Below, in pieces: positions 33,118 through 45,766 of a stretch of DNA of 64,000 nt (position 1 is its first letter; each line of letters begins with the position of its first letter). Origin of the DNA: Lytechinus variegatus (Eukaryota; Echinodermata; Echinoidea; Temnopleuroida; Toxopneustidae). Under the pieces are notes generated by a model. That model was not told where the DNA came from. It did not search any database and was given only the letters and a program-made list of their open reading frames with translations. The position numbers and the translations under genes are program-made. The stretch spans positions 62,001 through 126,000 of the forward strand of contig NC_054744.1 of NCBI RefSeq assembly GCF_018143015.1, read 5' to 3'.

Positions 33118-33618
33118 TCTTGCTTGATGAAAGTTAAGCTATTTAAAGGGTCAGGGATGTTATGACGTCATCGGCTTATAAATCCCTGGAAGTTATTCGT
33201 TGATTGATGTCTTCAGTCATTTCATAAGTTAGCGTCATAGACATATGTAATTTTCTTTTAAAGCAAACCAAAGAAACAGAGGAGAGATGAAATATGTACA
33301 TGGATTTTTTTCTATCATACTATATAAAAACTCTAAAACCATAAGAAATCCAAAAGTCAAAAGAAATGCTTTTGATTCGTTATAATCGAATATTTTGTGT
33401 CTTGTCTATCGTACCGATAATACTAGAAACACATAAGTGTAGGTGATGAAGTTAAGATGTTGTCTCCGCTCACTTTATATTTCACTTTTTGAAGCACTGG
33501 ATGCCGATTTTCGGGCGCATTTTTTTCTGGGCTTCATTTCTGTAACATATCACAGACGCAGGTGAGAAGTGGGACCTCACAGTTCAGATTTTTTTGAGTC
33601 AAATGGCCGGCCAAAAAA

Positions 33619-33750
33619 CGTATGCCGCAAGATGGCAGCATTCTCATTTGGCGTCGGGACGGCATGGTGTCGAAAGATGTATTCGTTGGCATTTCTATAT
33701 GTTATCTAGCCCTGCAGTTTTGCCTCTTTTAACACCATTACGTCATTTTT
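33619..33750 (+). repeat. Mid-spacer block shared with the satellite edge (representative)
   Basis: In the first spacer this block lies about half way between two 5S genes. It starts ACGTATGCCGCAAGATGGC and ends CATTACGTCATTTTT, and it recurs in every unit (the last, from about 63968, is cut by the window edge). Its diverged relative is at 18893-19022. It holds CAAGATGGC, a YY1-like word. TTACGTCA at its right end (33738-33745) is mirrored by TGACGTAA at 33790-33797. It could be an old mobile element fixed in the spacer, or a functional spacer sequence. Confidence 0.75.
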
Positions 33751-34253
33751 CTTGATGCGCACCCCTGGGTGACGAAACAACCAACATGCTGACGTAAACC
33801 ATGATGCGCGCTCCTCGTTCCCTGGAGACCTTGAGCTCGCAAACATTGCCTTTACTGGCGGACATCGAACGAGAAGAAGAACGGATACCAACAAATGGAA
33901 TTGGATTAGAAGGAGGGGCAGGCTGCCTAGAGCGAATTTTATTGAGTATTGAGTGGACGTCCAAATTAACGATAGAATGAACAAGCGACCAAAGAAACAG
34001 ACCAAAAAAAGAGGATCAATCAGCTACTTCATTTTCCATCATGCAGACAACAAAAAAGGAACGGGTAAAACAAGAAACCTTTTATTTGTTACGATAGTTT
34101 CCTCTCTTTTTCTTTTCTTTTCCCTTTTCCCCTGCTCTATCAAGAAGGAGACGAGAAAAGAATAGAGGCAAAAGTGATACTATTAGGAAAGCATACTTTA
34201 AACGAAGAAATGAACAAAGAGGCATTTCATGAAGCAAAGAGGGGGGGGGGGGG

Positions 34254-34264
34254 AGAAAAAAAAA
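34254..34264 (-). terminator. Pol III oligo-T terminator of a 5S gene (representative)
   Basis: A9 on the plus strand (34256-34264) is T9 on the transcribed strand, directly after GTAGGC. RNA polymerase III stops in runs of four or more T, so this is the terminator. Every complete copy has T8 or T9 here. Beyond it come CT and then a C tract of 12-15 (a G tract on the plus strand). Confidence 0.93.
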
Positions 34265-34382
34265 GCCTACAACACCCGGTATTCCCAGGCGGTCTCCCAT
34301 CCAAGTACTAACCGAGCCCTATGCTGCTTGACTTCGGTGATCGGACGAGAACCGGTATATTCAGCATGGTATGGTCGTAGGC
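34263..34382 (-). rRNA. 5S ribosomal RNA, copy 2 (first complete)
   Basis: The reverse complement starts GCCTACGACCATACC and ends GGGTGTTGTAGGC plus two T of the terminator, 120 nt, the usual eukaryotic 5S length. The first and last bases pair (GCCTAC with GTAGGC), giving helix I. Internal control regions of RNA polymerase III lie at nt 50-64 (A box, AGTCAAGCAGCATAG), 67-72 (intermediate element, CTCGGT) and 80-97 (C box, TGGATGGGAGACCGCCTG), where TFIIIA and then TFIIIC and TFIIIB act. The RNA becomes part of the large ribosomal subunit. A T9 run ends the transcript, followed by CT and C13 on the coding strand. Its unit carries the ATCAGCTAC spacer variant, shared only with copy 5. Confidence 0.98.
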
Positions 34383-34404
34383 TCTTGCTTGATGAAAGTT
34401 AAGC

Positions 34405-34412
34405 TATTTAAA
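34405..34412 (-). promoter_or_regulatory. TATA-like box upstream of 5S (representative)
   Basis: TTTAAATA on the minus strand lies at -30 to -23 from the first base of 5S. Several invertebrate and fungal 5S genes use a TATA-like element near this position to help place TFIIIB and set the start site. It is unchanged in every unit of the array, including the truncated one. Confidence 0.7.
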
Positions 34413-34426
34413 GGGTCAGGGATGTT

Positions 34427-34436
34427 ATGACGTCAT
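34427..34436. promoter_or_regulatory. CRE-type palindrome upstream of 5S (representative)
   Basis: ATGACGTCAT is a perfect 10-bp palindrome at -54 to -45 and holds the full CREB/ATF consensus TGACGTCA. It is present in each unit. I recall the same site in the Lytechinus variegatus 5S nucleosome fragment. A role in 5S expression is inference. Confidence 0.65.
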
Positions 34437-35523
34437 CGGCTTATAAATCCCTGGAAGTTATTCGTTGATTGATGTCTTCAGTCATTTCATAAGTTAGCGT
34501 CATAGACATATGTAATTTTCTTTTAAAGCAAACCAAAGAAACAGAGGAGAGATGAAATATGTACATGGATTTTTTTCTATCATACTATATAAAAACTCTA
34601 AAACCATAAGAAATCCAAAAGTCAAAAGAAATGCTTTTGATTCGTTATAATCGAATATTTTGTGTCTTGTCTATCGTACCGATAATACTAGAAACACATA
34701 AGTGTAGGTGATGAAGTTAAGATGTTGTCTCCGCTCACTTTATATTTCACTTTTTGAAGCACTGGATGCCGATTTTCGGGCGCATTTTTTTCTGGGCTTC
34801 ATTTCTGTAACATATCACAGACGCAGGTGAGAAGTGGGACCTCACAGTTCAGATTTTTTTGAGTCAAATGGCCGGCCAAAAAACGTATGCCGCAAGATGG
34901 CAGCATTCTCATTTGGCGTCGGGACGGCATGGTGTCGAAAGATGTATTCGTTGGCATTTCTATATGTTATCTAGCCCTGCAGTTTTGCCTCTTTTAACAC
35001 CATTACGTCATTTTTCTTGATGCGCACCCCTGGGTGACGAAACAACCAACATGCTGACGTAAACCATGATGCGCGCTCCTCGTTCCCTGGAGACCTTGAG
35101 CTCGCAAACATTGCCTTTACTGGCGGACATCGAACGAGAAGAAGAACGGATACCAACAAATGGAATTGGATTAGAAGGAGGGGCAGGCTGCCTAGAGCGA
35201 ATTTTATTGAGTATTGAGTGGACGTCCAAATTAACGATAGAATGAACAAGCGACCAAAGAAACAGACCAAAAAAAGAGGATCAATCACCTACTTCATTTT
35301 CCATCATGCAGACAACAAAAAAGGAACGGGTTAAAACAAGAAACCTTTTATTTGTTACGATAGTTTCCTCTCTTTTTCTTTTCTTTTCCCCTGCTCTATC
35401 AAGAAGGAGACGAGAAAAGAATAGAGGCAAAAGTGATACTATTAGGAAAGCATACTTTAAACGAAGAAATGAACAAAGAGGCATTTCATGAAGCAAAGAG
35501 GGGGGGGGGGGGGGAGAAAAAAA

Positions 35524-35643
35524 AAGCCTACAACACCCGGTATTCCCAGGCGGTCTCCCATCCAAGTACTAACCGAGCCCTATGCTGCTTGACTTCGGTG
35601 ATCGGACGAGAACCGGTATATTCAGCATGGTATGGTCGTAGGC
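35524..35643 (-). rRNA. 5S ribosomal RNA, copy 3
   Basis: Identical to copy 2 and 1261 bp from it. T9 terminator, then a C15 tract. The downstream spacer has the short form of the pyrimidine tract (6 bp missing) and GGGTTAAAAC. Confidence 0.98.
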
Positions 35644-36788
35644 TCTTGCTTGATGAAAGTTAAGCTATTTAAAGGGTCAGGGATGTTATGACGTCATCGG
35701 CTTATAAATCCCTGGAAGTTATTCGTTGATTGATGTCTTCAGTCATTTCATAAGTTAGCGTCATAGACATATGTAATTTTCTTTTAAAGCAAACCAAAGA
35801 AACAGAGGAGAGATGAAATATGTACATGGATTTTTTTCTATCATACTATATAAAAACTCTAAAACCATAAGAAATCCAAAAGTCAAAAGAAATGCTTTTG
35901 ATTCGTTATAATCGAATATTTTGTGTCTTGTCTATCGTACCGATAATACTAGAAACACATAAGTGTAGGTGATGAAGTTAAGATGTTGTCTCCGCTCACT
36001 TTATATTTCACTTTTTGAAGCACTGGATGCCGATTTTCGGGCGCATTTTTTTCTGGGCTTCATTTCTGTAACATATCACAGACGCAGGTGAGAAGTGGGA
36101 CCTCACAGTTCAGATTTTTTTGAGTCAAATGGCCGGCCAAAAAACGTATGCCGCAAGATGGCAGCATTCTCATTTGGCGTCGGGACGGCATGGTGTCGAA
36201 AGATGTATTCGTTGGCATTTCTATATGTTATCTAGCCCTGCAGTTTTGCCTCTTTTAACACCATTACGTCATTTTTCTTGATGCGCACCCCTGGGTGACG
36301 AAACAACCAACATGCTGACGTAAACCATGATGCGCGCTCCTCGTTCCCTGGAGACCTTGAGCTCGCAAACATTGCCTTTACTGGCGGACATCGAACGAGA
36401 AGAAGAACGGATACCAACAAATGGAATTGGATTAGAAGGAGGGGCAGGCTGCCTAGAGCGAATTTTATTGAGTATTGAGTGGACGTCCAAATTAACGATA
36501 GAATGAACAAGCGACCAAAGAAACAGACCAAAAAAAGAGGATCAATCACCTACTTCATTTTCCATCATGCAGACAACAAAAAAGGAACGGGTAAAACAAG
36601 AAACCTTTTATTTGTTACGATAGTTTCCTCTCTTTTTCTTTTCTTTTCCCTTTTCCCCTGCTCTATCAAGAAGGAGACGAGAAAAGAATAGAGGCAAAAG
36701 TGATACTATTAGGAAAGCATACTTTAAACGAAGAAATGAACAAAGAGGCATTTCATGAAGCAAAGAGGGGGGGGGGGGGGAGAAAAAA

Positions 36789-36908
36789 AAGCCTACAACA
36801 CCCGGTATTCCCAGGCGGTCTCCCATCCAAGTACTAACCGAGCCCTATGCTGCTTGACTTCGGTGATCGGACGAGAACCGGTATATTCAGCATGGTATGG
36901 TCGTAGGC
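36789..36908 (-). rRNA. 5S ribosomal RNA, copy 4
   Basis: Complete gene, step 1265 bp. T8 terminator, then C14. Long pyrimidine tract and GGGTAAAAC, the majority spacer type. Confidence 0.98.
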
Positions 36909-38054
36909 TCTTGCTTGATGAAAGTTAAGCTATTTAAAGGGTCAGGGATGTTATGACGTCATCGGCTTATAAATCCCTGGAAGTTATTCGTTGATTGATG
37001 TCTTCAGTCATTTCATAAGTTAGCGTCATAGACATATGTAATTTTCTTTTAAAGCAAACCAAAGAAACAGAGGAGAGATGAAATATGTACATGGATTTTT
37101 TTCTATCATACTATATAAAAACTCTAAAACCATAAGAAATCCAAAAGTCAAAAGAAATGCTTTTGATTCGTTATAATCGAATATTTTGTGTCTTGTCTAT
37201 CGTACCGATAATACTAGAAACACATAAGTGTAGGTGATGAAGTTAAGATGTTGTCTCCGCTCACTTTATATTTCACTTTTTGAAGCACTGGATGCCGATT
37301 TTCGGGCGCATTTTTTTCTGGGCTTCATTTCTGTAACATATCACAGACGCAGGTGAGAAGTGGGACCTCACAGTTCAGATTTTTTTGAGTCAAATGGCCG
37401 GCCAAAAAACGTATGCCGCAAGATGGCAGCATTCTCATTTGGCGTCGGGACGGCATGGTGTCGAAAGATGTATTCGTTGGCATTTCTATATGTTATCTAG
37501 CCCTGCAGTTTTGCCTCTTTTAACACCATTACGTCATTTTTCTTGATGCGCACCCCTGGGTGACGAAACAACCAACATGCTGACGTAAACCATGATGCGC
37601 GCTCCTCGTTCCCTGGAGACCTTGAGCTCGCAAACATTGCCTTTACTGGCGGACATCGAACGAGAAGAAGAACGGATACCAACAAATGGAATTGGATTAG
37701 AAGGAGGGGCAGGCTGCCTAGAGCGAATTTTATTGAGTATTGAGTGGACGTCCAAATTAACGATAGAATGAACAAGCGACCAAAGAAACAGACCAAAAAA
37801 AAAGGATCAATCAGCTACTTCATTTTCCATCATGCAGACAACAAAAAAGGAACGGGTTAAAACAAGAAACCTTTTATTTGTTACGATAGTTTCCTCTCTT
37901 TTTCTTTTCTTTTCCCTTTTCCCCTGCTCTATCAAGAAGGAGACGAGAAAAGAATAGAGGCAAAAGTGATACTATTAGGAAAGCATACTTTAAACGAAGA
38001 AATGAACAAAGAGGCATTTCATGAAGCAAAGAGGGGGGGGGGGGGAGAAAAAAA

Positions 38055-38174
38055 AAGCCTACAACACCCGGTATTCCCAGGCGGTCTCCCATCCAAGTAC
38101 TAACCGAGCCCTATGCTGCTTGACTTCGGTGATCGGACGAGAACCGGTATATTCAGCATGGTATGGTCGTAGGC
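38055..38174 (-). rRNA. 5S ribosomal RNA, copy 5
   Basis: Complete gene, step 1266 bp. T9 terminator, then C13. Its spacer combines three minority variants: ATCAGCTAC (as copy 2), GGGTTAAAAC (as copies 3, 6 and 13) and AAAAGG in place of AGAGG near 37800. Confidence 0.98.
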
Positions 38175-39322
38175 TCTTGCTTGATGAAAGTTAAGCTATT
38201 TAAAGGGTCAGGGATGTTATGACGTCATCGGCTTATAAATCCCTGGAAGTTATTCGTTGATTGATGTCTTCAGTCATTTCATAAGTTAGCGTCATAGACA
38301 TATGTAATTTTCTTTTAAAGCAAACCAAAGAAACAGAGGAGAGATGAAATATGTACATGGATTTTTTTCTATCATACTATATAAAAACTCTAAAACCATA
38401 AGAAATCCAAAAGTCAAAAGAAATGCTTTTGATTCGTTATAATCGAATATTTTGTGTCTTGTCTATCGTACCGATAATACTAGAAACACATAAGTGTAGG
38501 TGATGAAGTTAAGATGTTGTCTCCGCTCACTTTATATTTCACTTTTTGAAGCACTGGATGCCGATTTTCGGGCGCATTTTTTTCTGGGCTTCATTTCTGT
38601 AACATATCACAGACGCAGGTGAGAAGTGGGACCTCACAGTTCAGATTTTTTTGAGTCAAATGGCCGGCCAAAAAACGTATGCCGCAAGATGGCAGCATTC
38701 TCATTTGGCGTCGGGACGGCATGGTGTCGAAAGATGTATTCGTTGGCATTTCTATATGTTATCTAGCCCTGCAGTTTTGCCTCTTTTAACACCATTACGT
38801 CATTTTTCTTGATGCGCACCCCTGGGTGACGAAACAACCAACATGCTGACGTAAACCATGATGCGCGCTCCTCGTTCCCTGGAGACCTTGAGCTCGCAAA
38901 CATTGCCTTTACTGGCGGACATCGAACGAGAAGAAGAACGGATACCAACAAATGGAATTGGATTAGAAGGAGGGGCAGGCTGCCTAGAGCGAATTTTATT
39001 GAGTATTGAGTGGACGTCCAAATTAACGATAGAATGAACAAGCGACCAAAGAAACAGACCAAAAAAAGAGGATCAATCACCTACTTCATTTTCCATCATG
39101 CAGACAACAAAAAAGGAACGGGTTAAAACAAGAAACCTTTTATTTGTTACGATAGTTTCCTCTCTTTTTCTTTTCTTTTCCCTTTTCCCCTGCTCTATCA
39201 AGAAGGAGACGAGAAAAGAATAGAGGCAAAAGTGATACTATTAGGAAAGCATACTTTAAACGAAGAAATGAACAAAGAGGCATTTCATGAAGCAAAGAGG
39301 GGGGGGGGGGGGGAGAAAAAAA

Positions 39323-39442
39323 AAGCCTACAACACCCGGTATTCCCAGGCGGTCTCCCATCCAAGTACTAACCGAGCCCTATGCTGCTTGACTTCGGTGA
39401 TCGGACGAGAACCGGTATATTCAGCATGGTATGGTCGTAGGC
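39323..39442 (-). rRNA. 5S ribosomal RNA, copy 6
   Basis: Complete gene, step 1268 bp, the longest in the window. T9 terminator, then C15. Spacer has GGGTTAAAAC and the long pyrimidine tract. Confidence 0.98.
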
Positions 39443-40582
39443 TCTTGCTTGATGAAAGTTAAGCTATTTAAAGGGTCAGGGATGTTATGACGTCATCGGC
39501 TTATAAATCCCTGGAAGTTATTCGTTGATTGATGTCTTCAGTCATTTCATAAGTTAGCGTCATAGACATATGTAATTTTCTTTTAAAGCAAACCAAAGAA
39601 ACAGAGGAGAGATGAAATATGTACATGGATTTTTTTCTATCATACTATATAAAAACTCTAAAACCATAAGAAATCCAAAAGTCAAAAGAAATGCTTTTGA
39701 TTCGTTATAATCGAATATTTTGTGTCTTGTCTATCGTACCGATAATACTAGAAACACATAAGTGTAGGTGATGAAGTTAAGATGTTGTCTCCGCTCACTT
39801 TATATTTCACTTTTTGAAGCACTGGATGCCGATTTTCGGGCGCATTTTTTTCTGGGCTTCATTTCTGTAACATATCACAGACGCAGGTGAGAAGTGGGAC
39901 CTCACAGTTCAGATTTTTTTTGAGTCAAATGGCCGGCCAAAAAACGTATGCCGCAAGATGGCAGCATTCTCATTTGGCGTCGGGACGGCATGGTGTCGAA
40001 AGATGTATTCGTTGGCATTTCTATATGTTATCTAGCCCTGCAGTTTTGCCTCTTTTAACACCATTACGTCATTTTTCTTGATGCGCACCCCTGGGTGACG
40101 AAACAACCAACATGCTGACGTAAACCATGATGCGCGCTCCTCGTTCCCTGGAGACCTTGAGCTCGCAAACATTGCCTTTACTGGCGGACATCGAACGAGA
40201 AGAAGAACGGATACCAACAAATGGAATTGGATTAGAAGGAGGGGCAGGCTGCCTAGAGCGAATTTTATTGAGTATTGAGTGGACGTCCAAATTAACGATA
40301 GAATGAACAAGCGACCAAAGAAACAGACCAAAAAAAGAGGATCAATCACCTACTTCATTTTCCATCATGCAGACAACAAAAAAGGAACGGGTAAAAACAA
40401 GAAACCTTTTATTTGTTACGATAGTTTCCTCTCTTTTTCTTTTCTTTTCCCCTGCTCTATCAAGAAGGAGACGAGAAAAGAATAGAGGCAAAAGTGATAC
40501 TATTAGGAAAGCATACTTTAAACGAAGAAATGAACAAAGAGGCATTTCATGAAGCAAAGAGGGGGGGGGGGGAGAGAAAAAA

Positions 40583-40702
40583 AAGCCTACAACACCCGGT
40601 ATTCCCAGGCGGTCTCCCATCCAAGTACTAACCGAGCCCTATGCTGCTTGACTTCGGTGATCGGACGAGAACCGGTATATTCAGCATGGTATGGTCGTAG
40701 GC
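40583..40702 (-). rRNA. 5S ribosomal RNA, copy 7
   Basis: Complete gene, step 1260 bp. T8 terminator, then CTCT and C12. Spacer has the short pyrimidine tract, a unique GGGTAAAAAC and the T8 form before GAGTC. Confidence 0.98.
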
Positions 40703-41848
40703 TCTTGCTTGATGAAAGTTAAGCTATTTAAAGGGTCAGGGATGTTATGACGTCATCGGCTTATAAATCCCTGGAAGTTATTCGTTGATTGATGTCTTCA
40801 GTCATTTCATAAGTTAGCGTCATAGACATATGTAATTTTCTTTTAAAGCAAACCAAAGAAACAGAGGAGAGATGAAATATGTACATGGATTTTTTTCTAT
40901 CATACTATATAAAAACTCTAAAACCATAAGAAATCCAAAAGTCAAAAGAAATGCTTTTGATTCGTTATAATCGAATATTTTGTGTCTTGTCTATCGTACC
41001 GATAATACTAGAAACACATAAGTGTAGGTGATGAAGTTAAGATGTTGTCTCCGCTCACTTTATATTTCACTTTTTGAAGCACTGGATGCCGATTTTCGGG
41101 CGCATTTTTTTCTGGGCTTCATTTCTGTAACATATCACAGACGCAGGTGAGAAGTGGGACCTCACAGTTCAGATTTTTTTTGAGTCAAATGGCCGGCCAA
41201 AAAACGTATGCCGCAAGATGGCAGCATTCTCATTTGGCGTCGGGACGGCATGGTGTCGAAAGATGTATTCGTTGGCATTTCTATATGTTATCTAGCCCTG
41301 CAGTTTTGCCTCTTTTAACACCATTACGTCATTTTTCTTGATGCGCACCCCTGGGTGACGAAACAACCAACATGCTGACGTAAACCATGATGCGCGCTCC
41401 TCGTTCCCTGGAGACCTTGAGCTCGCAAACATTGCCTTTACTGGCGGACATCGAACGAGAAGAAGAACGGATACCAACAAATGGAATTGGATTAGAAGGA
41501 GGGGCAGGCTGCCTAGAGCGAATTTTATTGAGTATTGAGTGGACGTCCAAATTAACGATAGAATGAACAAGCGACCAAAGAAACAGACCAAAAAAAGAGG
41601 ATCAATCACCTACTTCATTTTCCATCATGCAGACAACAAAAAAGGAACGGGTAAAACAAGAAACCTTTTATTTGTTACGATAGTTTCCTCTCTTTTTCTT
41701 TTCTTTTCCCTTTTCCCCTGCTCTATCAAGAAGGAGACGAGAAAAGAATAGAGGCAAAAGTGATACTATTAGGAAAGCATACTTTAAACGAAGAAATGAA
41801 CAAAGAGGCATTTCATGAAGCAAAGAGGGGGGGGGGGGGAGAAAAAAA

Positions 41849-41968
41849 AAGCCTACAACACCCGGTATTCCCAGGCGGTCTCCCATCCAAGTACTAACCG
41901 AGCCCTATGCTGCTTGACTTCGGTGATCGGACGAGAACCGGTATATTCAGCATGGTATGGTCGTAGGC
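41849..41968 (-). rRNA. 5S ribosomal RNA, copy 8
   Basis: Complete gene, step 1266 bp. T9 terminator, then C13. Spacer has the T8 form before GAGTC (near 41173), shared with copies 7, 10, 23 and 24. Confidence 0.98.
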
Positions 41969-43115
41969 TCTTGCTTGATGAAAGTTAAGCTATTTAAAGG
42001 GTCAGGGATGTTATGACGTCATCGGCTTATAAATCCCTGGAAGTTATTCGTTGATTGATGTCTTCAGTCATTTCATAAGTTAGCGTCATAGACATATGTA
42101 ATTTTCTTTTAAAGCAAACCAAAGAAACAGAGGAGAGATGAAATATGTACATGGATTTTTTTCTATCATACTATATAAAAACTCTAAAACCATAAGAAAT
42201 CCAAAAGTCAAAAGAAATGCTTTTGATTCGTTATAATCGAATATTTTGTGTCTTGTCTATCGTACCGATAATACTAGAAACACATAAGTGTAGGTGATGA
42301 AGTTAAGATGTTGTCTCCGCTCACTTTATATTTCACTTTTTGAAGCACTGGATGCCGATTTTCGGGCGCATTTTTTTCTGGGCTTCATTTCTGTAACATA
42401 TCACAGACGCAGGTGAGAAGTGGGACCTCACAGTTCAGATTTTTTTGAGTCAAATGGCCGGCCAAAAAACGTATGCCGCAAGATGGCAGCATTCTCATTT
42501 GGCGTCGGGACGGCATGGTGTCGAAAGATGTATTCGTTGGCATTTCTATATGTTATCTAGCCCTGCAGTTTTGCCTCTTTTAACACCATTACGTCATTTT
42601 TCTTGATGCGCACCCCTGGGTGACGAAACAACCAACATGCTGACGTAAACCATGATGCGCGCTCCTCGTTCCCTGGAGACCTTGAGCTCGCAAACATTGC
42701 CTTTACTGGCGGACATCGAACGAGAAGAAGAACGGATACCAACAAATGGAATTGGATTAGAAGGAGGGGCAGGCTGCCTAGAGCGAATTTTATTGAGTAT
42801 TGAGTGGACGTCCAAATTAACGATAGAATGAACAAGCGACCAAAGAAACAGACCAAAAAAAGAGGATCAATCACCTACTTCATTTTCCATCATGCAGACA
42901 ACAAAAAAGGAACGGGTAAAACAAGAAACCTTTTATTTGTTACGATAGTTTCCTCTCTTTTTCTTTTCTTTTCCCTTTTCCCCTGCTCTATCAAGAAGGA
43001 GACGAGAAAAGAATAGAGGCAAAAGTGATACTATTAGGAAAGCATACTTTAAACGAAGAAATGAACAAAGAGGCATTTCATGAAGCAAAGAGGGGGGGGG
43101 GGGGGGAGAAAAAAA

Positions 43116-43235
43116 AAGCCTACAACACCCGGTATTCCCAGGCGGTCTCCCATCCAAGTACTAACCGAGCCCTATGCTGCTTGACTTCGGTGATCGGACG
43201 AGAACCGGTATATTCAGCATGGTATGGTCGTAGGC
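43116..43235 (-). rRNA. 5S ribosomal RNA, copy 9
   Basis: Complete gene, step 1267 bp. T9 terminator, then C15. Majority spacer type otherwise. Confidence 0.98.
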
Positions 43236-44381
43236 TCTTGCTTGATGAAAGTTAAGCTATTTAAAGGGTCAGGGATGTTATGACGTCATCGGCTTATAAA
43301 TCCCTGGAAGTTATTCGTTGATTGATGTCTTCAGTCATTTCATAAGTTAGCGTCATAGACATATGTAATTTTCTTTTAAAGCAAACCAAAGAAACAGAGG
43401 AGAGATGAAATATGTACATGGATTTTTTTCTATCATACTATATAAAAACTCTAAAACCATAAGAAATCCAAAAGTCAAAAGAAATGCTTTTGATTCGTTA
43501 TAATCGAATATTTTGTGTCTTGTCTATCGTACCGATAATACTAGAAACACATAAGTGTAGGTGATGAAGTTAAGATGTTGTCTCCGCTCACTTTATATTT
43601 CACTTTTTGAAGCACTGGATGCCGATTTTCGGGCGCATTTTTTTCTGGGCTTCATTTCTGTAACATATCACAGACGCAGGTGAGAAGTGGGACCTCACAG
43701 TTCAGATTTTTTTTGAGTCAAATGGCCGGCCAAAAAACGTATGCCGCAAGATGGCAGCATTCTCATTTGGCGTCGGGACGGCATGGTGTCGAAAGATGTA
43801 TTCGTTGGCATTTCTATATGTTATCTAGCCCTGCAGTTTTGCCTCTTTTAACACCATTACGTCATTTTTCTTGATGCGCACCCCTGGGTGACGAAACAAC
43901 CAACATGCTGACGTAAACCATGATGCGCGCTCCTCGTTCCCTGGAGACCTTGAGCTCGCAAACATTGCCTTTACTGGCGGACATCGAACGAGAAGAAGAA
44001 CGGATACCAACAAATGGAATTGGATTAGAAGGAGGGGCAGGCTGCCTAGAGCGAATTTTATTGAGTATTGAGTGGACGTCCAAATTAACGATAGAATGAA
44101 CAAGCGACCAAAGAAACAGACCAAAAAAAGAGGATCAATCACCTACTTCATTTTCCATCATGCAGACAACAAAAAAGGAACGGGTAAAACAAGAAACCTT
44201 TTATTTGTTACGATAGTTTCCTCTCTTTTTCTTTTCTTTTCCCTTTTCCCCTGCTCTATCAAGAAGGAGACGAGAAAAGAATAGAGGCAAAAGTGATACT
44301 ATTAGGAAAGCATACTTTAAACGAAGAAATGAACAAAGAGGCATTTCATGAAGCAAAGAGGGGGGGGGGGGGAGAAAAAAA

Positions 44382-44501
44382 AAGCCTACAACACCCGGTA
44401 TTCCCAGGCGGTCTCCCATCCAAGTACTAACCGAGCCCTATGCTGCTTGACTTCGGTGATCGGACGAGAACCGGTATATTCAGCATGGTATGGTCGTAGG
44501 C
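44382..44501 (-). rRNA. 5S ribosomal RNA, copy 10
   Basis: Complete gene, step 1266 bp. T9 terminator, then C13. Spacer has the T8 form before GAGTC near 43707. Confidence 0.98.
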
Positions 44502-45646
44502 TCTTGCTTGATGAAAGTTAAGCTATTTAAAGGGTCAGGGATGTTATGACGTCATCGGCTTATAAATCCCTGGAAGTTATTCGTTGATTGATGTCTTCAG
44601 TCATTTCATAAGTTAGCGTCATAGACATATGTAATTTTCTTTTAAAGCAAACCAAAGAAACAGAGGAGAGATGAAATATGTACATGGATTTTTTTCTATC
44701 ATACTATATAAAAACTCTAAAACCATAAGAAATCCAAAAGTCAAAAGAAATGCTTTTGATTCGTTATAATCGAATATTTTGTGTCTTGTCTATCGTACCG
44801 ATAATACTAGAAACACATAAGTGTAGGTGATGAAGTTAAGATGTTGTCTCCGCTCACTTTATATTTCACTTTTTGAAGCACTGGATGCCGATTTTCGGGC
44901 GCATTTTTTTCTGGGCTTCATTTCTGTAACATATCACAGACGCAGGTGAGAAGTGGGACCTCACAGTTCAGATTTTTTTGAGTCAAATGGCCGGCCAAAA
45001 AACGTATGCCGCAAGATGGCAGCATTCTCATTTGGCGTCGGGACGGCATGGTGTCGAAAGATGTATTCGTTGGCATTTCTATATGTTATCTAGCCCTGCA
45101 GTTTTGCCTCTTTTAACACCATTACGTCATTTTTCTTGATGCGCACCCCTGGGTGACGAAACAACCAACATGCTGACGTAAACCATGATGCGCGCTCCTC
45201 GTTCCCTGGAGACCTTGAGCTCGCAAACATTGCCTTTACTGGCGGACATCGAACGAGAAGAAGAACGGATACCAACAAATGGAATTGGATTAGAAGGAGG
45301 GGCAGGCTGCCTAGAGCGAATTTTATTGAGTATTGAGTGGACGTCCAAATTAACGATAGAATGAACAAGCGACCAAAGAAACAGACCAAAAAAAGAGGAT
45401 CAATCACCTACTTCATTTTCCATCATGCAGACAACAAAAAAGGAACGGGTAAAACAAGAAACCTTTTATTTGTTACGATAGTTTCCTCTCTTTTTCTTTT
45501 CTTTTCCCTTTTCCCCTGCTCTATCAAGAAGGAGACGAGAAAAGAATAGAGGCAAAAGTGATACTATTAGGAAAGCATACTTTAAACGAAGAAATGAACA
45601 AAGAGGCATTTCATGAAGCAAAGAGGGGGGGGGGGGGAGAAAAAAA

Positions 45647-45766
45647 AAGCCTACAACACCCGGTATTCCCAGGCGGTCTCCCATCCAAGTACTAACCGAG
45701 CCCTATGCTGCTTGACTTCGGTGATCGGACGAGAACCGGTATATTCAGCATGGTATGGTCGTAGGC
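45647..45766 (-). rRNA. 5S ribosomal RNA, copy 11
   Basis: Complete gene, step 1265 bp. T9 terminator, then C13. Majority spacer type. Confidence 0.98.

Larger units (their letters stand above)
34263..34467 (-). promoter_or_regulatory. 5S nucleosome-positioning region (representative)
   Basis: The minus strand from CAACGAATAACTTCC (-85) through GGGATTTATAAGCCG, the CRE, the TATA-like box and the gene matches, as far as I remember it, the roughly 207-bp Lytechinus variegatus 5S fragment used as a standard nucleosome-positioning sequence. Each unit of the array carries it, so about 24 native copies are present here. A nucleosome set over the start site would bear on access of transcription factors to the internal promoter. 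Confidence 0.8.
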
